From Casuarina equisetifolia (taxonomy: Eukaryota > Streptophyta > Magnoliopsida > Fagales > Casuarinaceae): DNA of 64,000 bases. The position numbers and the translations under genes were made by a program. The stretch lies in assembly GCA_028551475.1 (NCBI GenBank), contig CM052354.1, forward strand, positions 11,987,172-12,051,171, written 5' to 3'. Shown here in pieces: positions 58,658 through 64,000 of the stretch; positions within the stretch are counted from its first letter, which is position 1; each line of letters starts with the position of its first letter. Below the pieces are notes generated by a model. The model made no database searches. It was not told where the DNA came from and saw only the letters and a program-made list of their open reading frames with translations.

Positions 58658-59004
58658 AGTGCCCAAGCAAGATTATGGGTAGATTACATTGACAAGAAGG
58701 TTTGATATGATTTTATGGGGTATGTAATTTGATGCAGATACACAGCTATGCAAAGACATTGTAGAAGGAAAAAGTAGAAGAGGAAGAGAAAGGAAATAAA
58801 GATATGATAAAAGGGTTGAAGACCCTAAAGGAAAGCATAAGGACGAGCCTTATTTGGTTGGCGAGACCTTTGGATTTGTGGATGTGGCACTTCTGCCTAT
58901 TACCACGTGCTTTTACACATTAAATTTTTAGGCAATCTTGTCATAAAGCCTGAGTGACCCAAGATCATGGCGTGGGTGAAGAGGTACACGCAAAAGGAAT
59001 CAAG
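58658..59004 (+). pseudogene. Tau-class glutathione S-transferase, C-terminal fragment
   Basis: Three pieces match the helical C-terminal domain of plant tau-class GSTs: AQARLWVDYIDKKV (58661 onward), KDEPYLVGETFGFVDVALLP (about 58847-58910), and PKIMAWVKRYTQKES (about 58957-59000). The usual Cys before PKIMAW is a TGA stop. GSTs conjugate glutathione to electrophiles in the cytosol. The N-terminal thioredoxin fold is absent, a TGA follows DKKV, a frameshift separates the first two pieces, and a TAG follows the second. A dead fragment inserted between array units. Confidence 0.8.
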
Positions 59005-59128
59005 GATTACTCTTACAATGATTCGCGCACACCATACATATATATTAGCTGAAGATACAATGGTTTGAACTCTCCACTGACAAATTTTTCACTTTCAAAA
59101 ACAATGTGGTAAAAGCGTTCAACGTTAT

Positions 59129-61400
59129 TTAATGAAGCCCCAAAGTCGCTGTAACTTCATCTGTCGCTGGTTTCAGTGAGTTCAGGAGACTTTCCGAACC
59201 GCTTGAATGTTGGCCAATAGCGGCTTGTTGGCGATGAACAGCTGACCGACAGAGGCACGAAGCAGAGAAAGGGAGAGGATTGGAGAAAGAAGGCAGGCCT
59301 GGGAAGAGGAAAGTTTGTGCTAGTTGGCTGTGTGTCCGCGCTCGCGCCTGCGCCCCATTGGCCAAAAGCCTACGGATCTCAACCGTATTATCCAACTCCC
59401 CAAATATGTGAATTCAAGATCACGTACGGTCCTAACAAGCCCAGCGACGAAAGGAAGACCCAGAGTTATCCACACAAATGCACATAATTGGTTTTGGGAG
59501 AGGACAACTTTAGGATCTGGATCTAGGACCCTTATTGATATCACAAAGTACACACCCAGTAAAAATATCGGAATGAAGCAAAGCAGGCTAAGAGGCGATC
59601 TGGGGAGGAGGAGAATTGCCATCATCAATGAATACAGAAAGGATACAAAACTATGCCAGCATACAAGACGGAATGCGTTAGTACCCATTATCTGCTTATC
59701 TTCTTGCCAAGTTCCTCCAGGTGGGGTGACTGTTATTTGGAACGTGAGTGTTAAAAGCAACGCAACAACGACCAGCAAAGCGTTTCGAACTTCTTCTGCG
59801 ACTTTGAGAGGCGAACTATTTACTGTGGGGTCACGGCGTGGCAAACGATTAATCTCTCTGTAGTTCACTTGTATTCTCGGTTGCAAGATATCAAACATTG
59901 TGAAGACCCTCTAAATGATTAGTTCAAATCAACTTCACAGTTTAATAATCACCTGACCTCATAATGTACAGATGCACAATTATAATCTCAAAACCCATAA
60001 AATAGCTTAACAATAGAACATTCGCTTCTATAAAGTTTGAAAAAAAAAAAAAGAAGAGGAAAATGGTTTGTATTAATCAAGAACACTTAATACTAAGTGT
60101 CAATATCAATCGAGATAACTTTTAAACATGTTTTCAAGTGCACTACAATAAAAACAACTTTAACAACAAGATATCTAATAGCATCACCGTTCTTTTAAGA
60201 ACACAAAAATTAGAAGTTATAGAAAAACTGTTTGTTATTGATCAAAAAACGTATGTGCCGATTTTTATGGGTGTGAATTCTAGAGACACTTGATTTATTT
60301 ATTTATTCAAAGTGGATGCTAGAAAGGTAAAGAAGATGAATTTCTAATAAAACGTATTAGCTTAGGAATTCAATTCAAATGAAGAAAAATAGAAACATAT
60401 GTAAGAAAATTTGGGTGTCAACTCAAGCAATCTATGTCCTTAATCTTGCTTATTTTTGTAGTTAATGTGCAGATTAGTGGAAAATTTGTTAAGTTAAGCA
60501 ACTTGTGTTCATTGGTTTCATGTATACAAAAATATTTTAGATAAGTTTATTTTCGTAAGTGTTAAAAGCCAACATTTTGCAACAATAAATCCCTATAACC
60601 ATCCACTTCCATGAACTCAAATATGTTATACCAATTCTATTCCCCTTTTTCCAAATAAAACATGATTAAAGAGAACTTACTTGAGATAGATTTTTGCGTC
60701 TTTCAATGTCTGAGAAAGTATCACCTTTTACATCCTTCCAATTTTGTAATTTTTGTCTCGACAAAGAAGTATCTTTATTCGTAGCCCATCTAAGCCATCT
60801 CTCCAGAAATTGAAAAGCATTGAGCTGGTCATGTTTCAAGGCAACATGTAGAGCAGTTCCACTCTAAGCTGTCACATCTAGAATAGCCATTGGGGCAAGC
60901 AATTAAAATTTCAGTCAACATCTTATAGTCTGCTATTTGGGCTGCGTACCCCCCCTCCCCGCGCGAGCACCATGATGCGTAGCTTTGCATGCAAAGCATG
61001 GGTCGGTAAGGATTTTGTTTGTTGCAAAGCAAGGTTCAGGATGGGTTGTGTTTGTCGCGGAGCCTGGTTCGGGTTGGGTTGGGTTGTGTTTGTTGCAAAG
61101 TTTGATTTGGTTCGGGATTATGTGTTTGTTGCAAAGTTTGGTCCTCTTCAGTTTGGATTTGTTGCAAAGCAGTGTTCGGGTTAGGTTGTTCTTGTGACAA
61201 AGCGAGTTGCAGTCTGTCTTTCTTGCAAAGCGCGGTGCAGAGGGGTGAAACCATCTTCGTTTAGGTTCCGAGATAACGACCGCTTTAATAACATGAACTC
61301 GACGCCAAATGAGACGTCCTTTTGCCCCAGCCCTGTGCAAAGGTGTCTCCAAAAACGAAGTACTGGGGATCTCGTTCAAAAACTTAGAACGAATATTCTA
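59129..61400 (-). pseudogene. BDA1-like ankyrin/PGG gene, disrupted copy with minisatellite
   Basis: Exon 1 (about 61400-60681) opens FLNEIPSTSFLETPLH (first ankyrin repeat, N-terminus missing) and shifts frame near 61325. It reads LKRSLSRNLNEDGFTPLHRA, then runs into a repeated Gln/Asn/Pro/Thr-coding minisatellite. It ends KDAKIYLK at a normal GT donor (60680-60679). The intron is about 728 bp (acceptor AG 59954-59953). Exon 2 carries MFDILQPRIQVNYREI, then EEVRNALLVVVALLLTLTFQ, TPPGGTWQ and three more hydrophobic segments to a stop at 59320. This is the best-preserved PGG domain in the window, open for 192 codons. A second frame (59395-59129) overlaps its end and continues to a TLGLH terminus shared with the 21- and 63-kb copies. 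Confidence 0.85.
60983..61240. repeat. Minisatellite within the ankyrin exon
   Basis: A unit built on TTTGTTGCAAAG plus a TTCGGGTTGGGTTG-like tail recurs about seven times. GCAAAG or its variants lie near 60997, 61024, 61057, 61097, 61133, 61165, 61198 and 61228. Spacing is 27-40 bp and units are imperfect. On the coding strand each unit gives LQQTQPNPNQ-like peptide. Confidence 0.8.
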
Positions 61401-61959
61401 ATTAAGAGAAACTATAGGACTCGTCTAGCCTAAAGTCCTACAAGCTCTTCCAATCATTTTAACCCTCTTCCCTCTTTTTTTTTTTAATTCTTTTTTCAAG
61501 AAGATATAAGACCAAAGAAAGAACATCTTGGTTCTAATTGGTCTTGTATCCTGGTTTTTCTCCCATAAATCTTAGTATAGAGCGCGCTGGCTTTTCTCTT
61601 ATAGCAACCTTTGCATGACGGTTGGTGACTTCATCACGGCCGCCTAGAACGACGGAGTTTGACCCCTGCCACAAGCAGCCACTACTTTCTATGATCACCC
61701 CTTTGTTCAAAATCAACATATAGGGGTTTGTAACCATCAGTTCTCTGCTCAATGAATTTAAGCGTTCAATCTTGCCAACAAGCTCTGCTAGCACATGTAA
61801 TCGTAACACTCGACTCTATGCCCGACATACATGCGTGAGAAAAAGATATTATTTCCAAAAAATCTTAAATCACTCCCTATGATCCTTGTAATTCAAAGCG
61901 TTGGATCGCTTTGTTTAGAGTTTTTGTGCAGAGGGTGCCATATACAAAATGTCATTTCA
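61401..61959. other. Upstream of the 61-kb ankyrin remnant; one unrecognised minus ORF
   Basis: The minus ORF at 61534-61809 (91 residues, with LAELVGKIERLNSL and VVLGGRDEVTNRHAKVAI) has a plausible protein composition but matches no family I can name. The rest is AT-rich. Confidence 0.3.
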
Positions 61960-63270
61960 TTGTCTAACATCGGGTAAGCTAAATCCTATGTTAATCCACC
62001 ACACCTGCACCATGTAATAAACTTATCTGTGGCAGTAGTTTGCTAAACTTGGATGATGCTTTAAAACATTTGTTAGTGTATTTCGTTGTTGCAACCGTGA
62101 AATTAATGGTGATATGGATAAAATATTGGTTATCATTGTCATGTCTTTTCAAGGACTTTTGCATGAATGAGATGTCTTCTTTGTCTGAAATGATGATGAA
62201 TCATGCCTCATATTTTCGGTAATTTCAAAACCTTTCCGTAAATATATTAATTCTAATGAGAATCGTGGACATTCCGTATGCAATGGGATGACGGATATGT
62301 ATCATCGCATTTTAAAGTCCGTTGTCCTTTTGGTATATTATCATCACTGCCTATCCTTAATTATTTTGTTAGTGAAAATATAAGTTTGTATTAGTATAAA
62401 TTAGTGTGCAAAAAAAAAGGGTATATTTCAATATGGAGAAGGATGATTTAGAAAATTATCTTCTCTTAAAATAAAATTTAACATCACATTGGAGAACTAA
62501 TTGAAGAATTATAGTGAATAATCAAAATAACTAAAGGAAGAGATTTGACTAAAAAGCTTCTTAAAATATTTTTTTTTAACTTGAATTTATTTTATTTGTG
62601 AATATAATAAAAGATGATATCATAACAAAACAATTAACATCTAAATCTTATTGACAAAAGTATAAAAAAAAAAAAGGTATCAAAGAGATTTTTTTTTTTG
62701 TTTCAAAACACAAAATCCTCTTAAGAAAATATAATTTTGAGTGAGATTGAGAGAGTTCTAACTCCATACTTTCCTAGCTTTCATAATTCATTTTTAATTT
62801 TTATCTTCTTTTATTGTTTTGTATAGTGCTTTTATTTGAATCCTCATATGTGCATCAATATTCATTGTTCCGTTTTATGTAATGAGCATAACACTTGGAC
62901 AGGTTTTTTTTTTTTTTTTTTTTTGAAGAGTTAAGAAAGAGGAGTATAGGGAGCTTGGAACTCATTAGTTCCAACTTACCTAATGCGTGTTGACACACTT
63001 TGGGCAAAAGTTGTGTTCATTTCTATCTCAATATCCATTCAGTCTAAATGGGTTGCCCTTGCTGAGCAAGCAGTGGACGAGCAGGAGCGCCTTCGGGACC
63101 ATAATCCAATCCAGCTTCTTGCCTAGGTGCTCGGACATGGCAGATGCGGCAAACTTGGAATTTTGGAGATGTGCTTCCCATCAACTAGCTCACTTTCTTC
63201 CTATCACCTGTCATCATTATGTCTGCTTAGCCTTGAACTTCCCATTAGTTCATATTAGATGAAGATTCAG
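61960..63270. repeat. Array spacer and block R, copy 5
   Basis: 61960-62350 matches 20370-20580 and 31920-32050. 63015-63270 is block R (TTTCTATCTCAATATCC, AAATGGGTTGCCCTTGCTGA, CAGTGGACGAGCAGG, ATGGCAGATGCGGCA, TTATGTCTGCTTAGCC). The interval between is AT-rich with poly-T/poly-A tracts (62660-62700 and 62905-62924). A 91-codon plus ORF (62987-63262) overlaps block R and partly resembles the frame at 25857-26051. Confidence 0.6.
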
Positions 63271-63309
63271 GGACTAGTTGGCTTGGCACCCAAAATTTTG
63301 AATTATGTG

Positions 63310-63900
63310 ATTTGGAATTTTTTTTATAAGAAATCCTTTATTGGAGCACAAACACATTGATACAGTACCTTAAACACATACATGATAAAAATTCTAAAGA
63401 ACAAAACACCTAATTAGACTTGCATGATTATTCTCACACCAGACATGCACGACAATTAAAAGACAACACTCTGAACACTTCACTCACAAATTTTCTACTC
63501 TCCATCACTATGTCGTACAGAAGTTACGCCCTATTTTGAAGGAGACCCAAAGTCGCTATAACCGTACTTAGTGACGGTTCAGCAGACTTTCCCGAGCACT
63601 CGTATGACCGCAGATAAAGGTGGTTATCAATGAAAGAGGGCGAGATTGCAAGGAAGAATTGGGCAAAGAGGGGTGGTGAGAAAGTGTGAGAAAGTGAGAG
63701 AAAATGAGTGAGATGCGAGAAAGGGAGAAGGGAAAGAGAGACTAGGGAAGGAGCAATGATTGGACGAATTTCTGTAAAGAAGAGATGAGCTGAAGGATAA
63801 CATGGGCAGCAAGAGGTGGATGACCGAGGCAACAAATGGCAGAAAGTGGCCAAGGAAGAGAGATAGCTAGTGCTAGCGGTTAATGAATGCACGGAATCTG
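63310..63900 (-). repeat. Ankyrin/PGG 3' block, rightmost copy
   Basis: Minus-strand 3' region with an AATAAA signal (TTTATT near 63335) equal to that near 21094. A frame ends SLSTVIATLGLLQNRA, against ISTVRMTLGLLQK at 21286 and TDEVTATLGLH at 59129. The PGG domain itself is not recognisable up to the window edge; it may lie to the right. The purine-rich part also occurs at 46660-46934. Confidence 0.55.
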
Positions 63901-64000
63901 TTTACTGCTATTGAGCAAGGTGGCCAACTAAACTGACGAGACAAATACAAAGCAACTGTGGCACAAAACACCACTAAGTGGATATACAAATTTTGGGGGT

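Noticed and set aside
1-64000. tRNA, rRNA, snoRNA genes and CRISPR arrays
   Set aside because: I looked for tRNA B-box sequence, rRNA landmarks and regularly spaced direct repeats and saw none. The tRNA-like matches are retrotransposon primer sites. A covariance-model search was not possible here.

Overview
This is a plant nuclear window, most likely from a woody or long-lived eudicot. The evidence is a BAHD acyltransferase gene, BDA1-like ankyrin/PGG genes with a plant-style intron, Athila-type LTR elements primed by tRNA-Asp, Ty1-copia elements primed by initiator tRNA-Met, and AT-rich spacers. Species cannot be fixed from sequence alone. There are no bacterial features such as operons, Shine-Dalgarno sites or CRISPR arrays.

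Layout. 1-10.8 kb: a decayed Tnt1-like copia element (A), split within its reverse transcriptase by a 7-kb Athila-like element (B). B has 1.6-kb LTRs and a perfect 5-bp target duplication, but no pol genes. 10.8-14.7 kb: AT-rich spacer containing one copy of a locally duplicated block. 14.7-19.7 kb: a full-length copia element (C), young by its LTRs and killed by a few mutations. 19.7-26.1 kb: minus-strand ankyrin/PGG pseudogenes and their duplicated flanks. 26.7-28.0 kb: a solo LTR related to B, with a perfect target duplication. 28.7-30.0 kb: the only intact protein gene, a BAHD acyltransferase, with a fragment of a second one downstream. 31.9-46.9 kb: ankyrin remnants in both orientations, a copia integrase scrap and copies of two duplicated blocks. 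46.9-51.3 kb: an internally deleted copia element (D) with an inverted template-switch scar at its left end and a truncated right LTR. 52.05-57.27 kb: a minus-strand copia element (E). 58.6-59.0 kb: a tau-class glutathione S-transferase pseudogene. 59.1-64 kb: another ankyrin/PGG pseudogene, with a minisatellite inside its ankyrin coding region, followed by another copy of the flanking block.

Overall the window is the decayed remains of a tandem ankyrin/PGG array, broken up by five LTR retrotransposons and one solo LTR. The ankyrin copies share one gene plan: an ankyrin exon, a phase-conserved donor, an intron of about 0.53-0.74 kb, then a PGG membrane exon. Each copy is broken in a different way, so they were probably lost independently. 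I found no convincing new multi-gene system. The best leads are a repeat-driven insertion at one fixed point of the ankyrin domain, the inverted template-switch scar, a GC splice donor in one copy, an Athila derivative that lost pol but kept gag, and a solo LTR 0.66 kb upstream of the one live gene.
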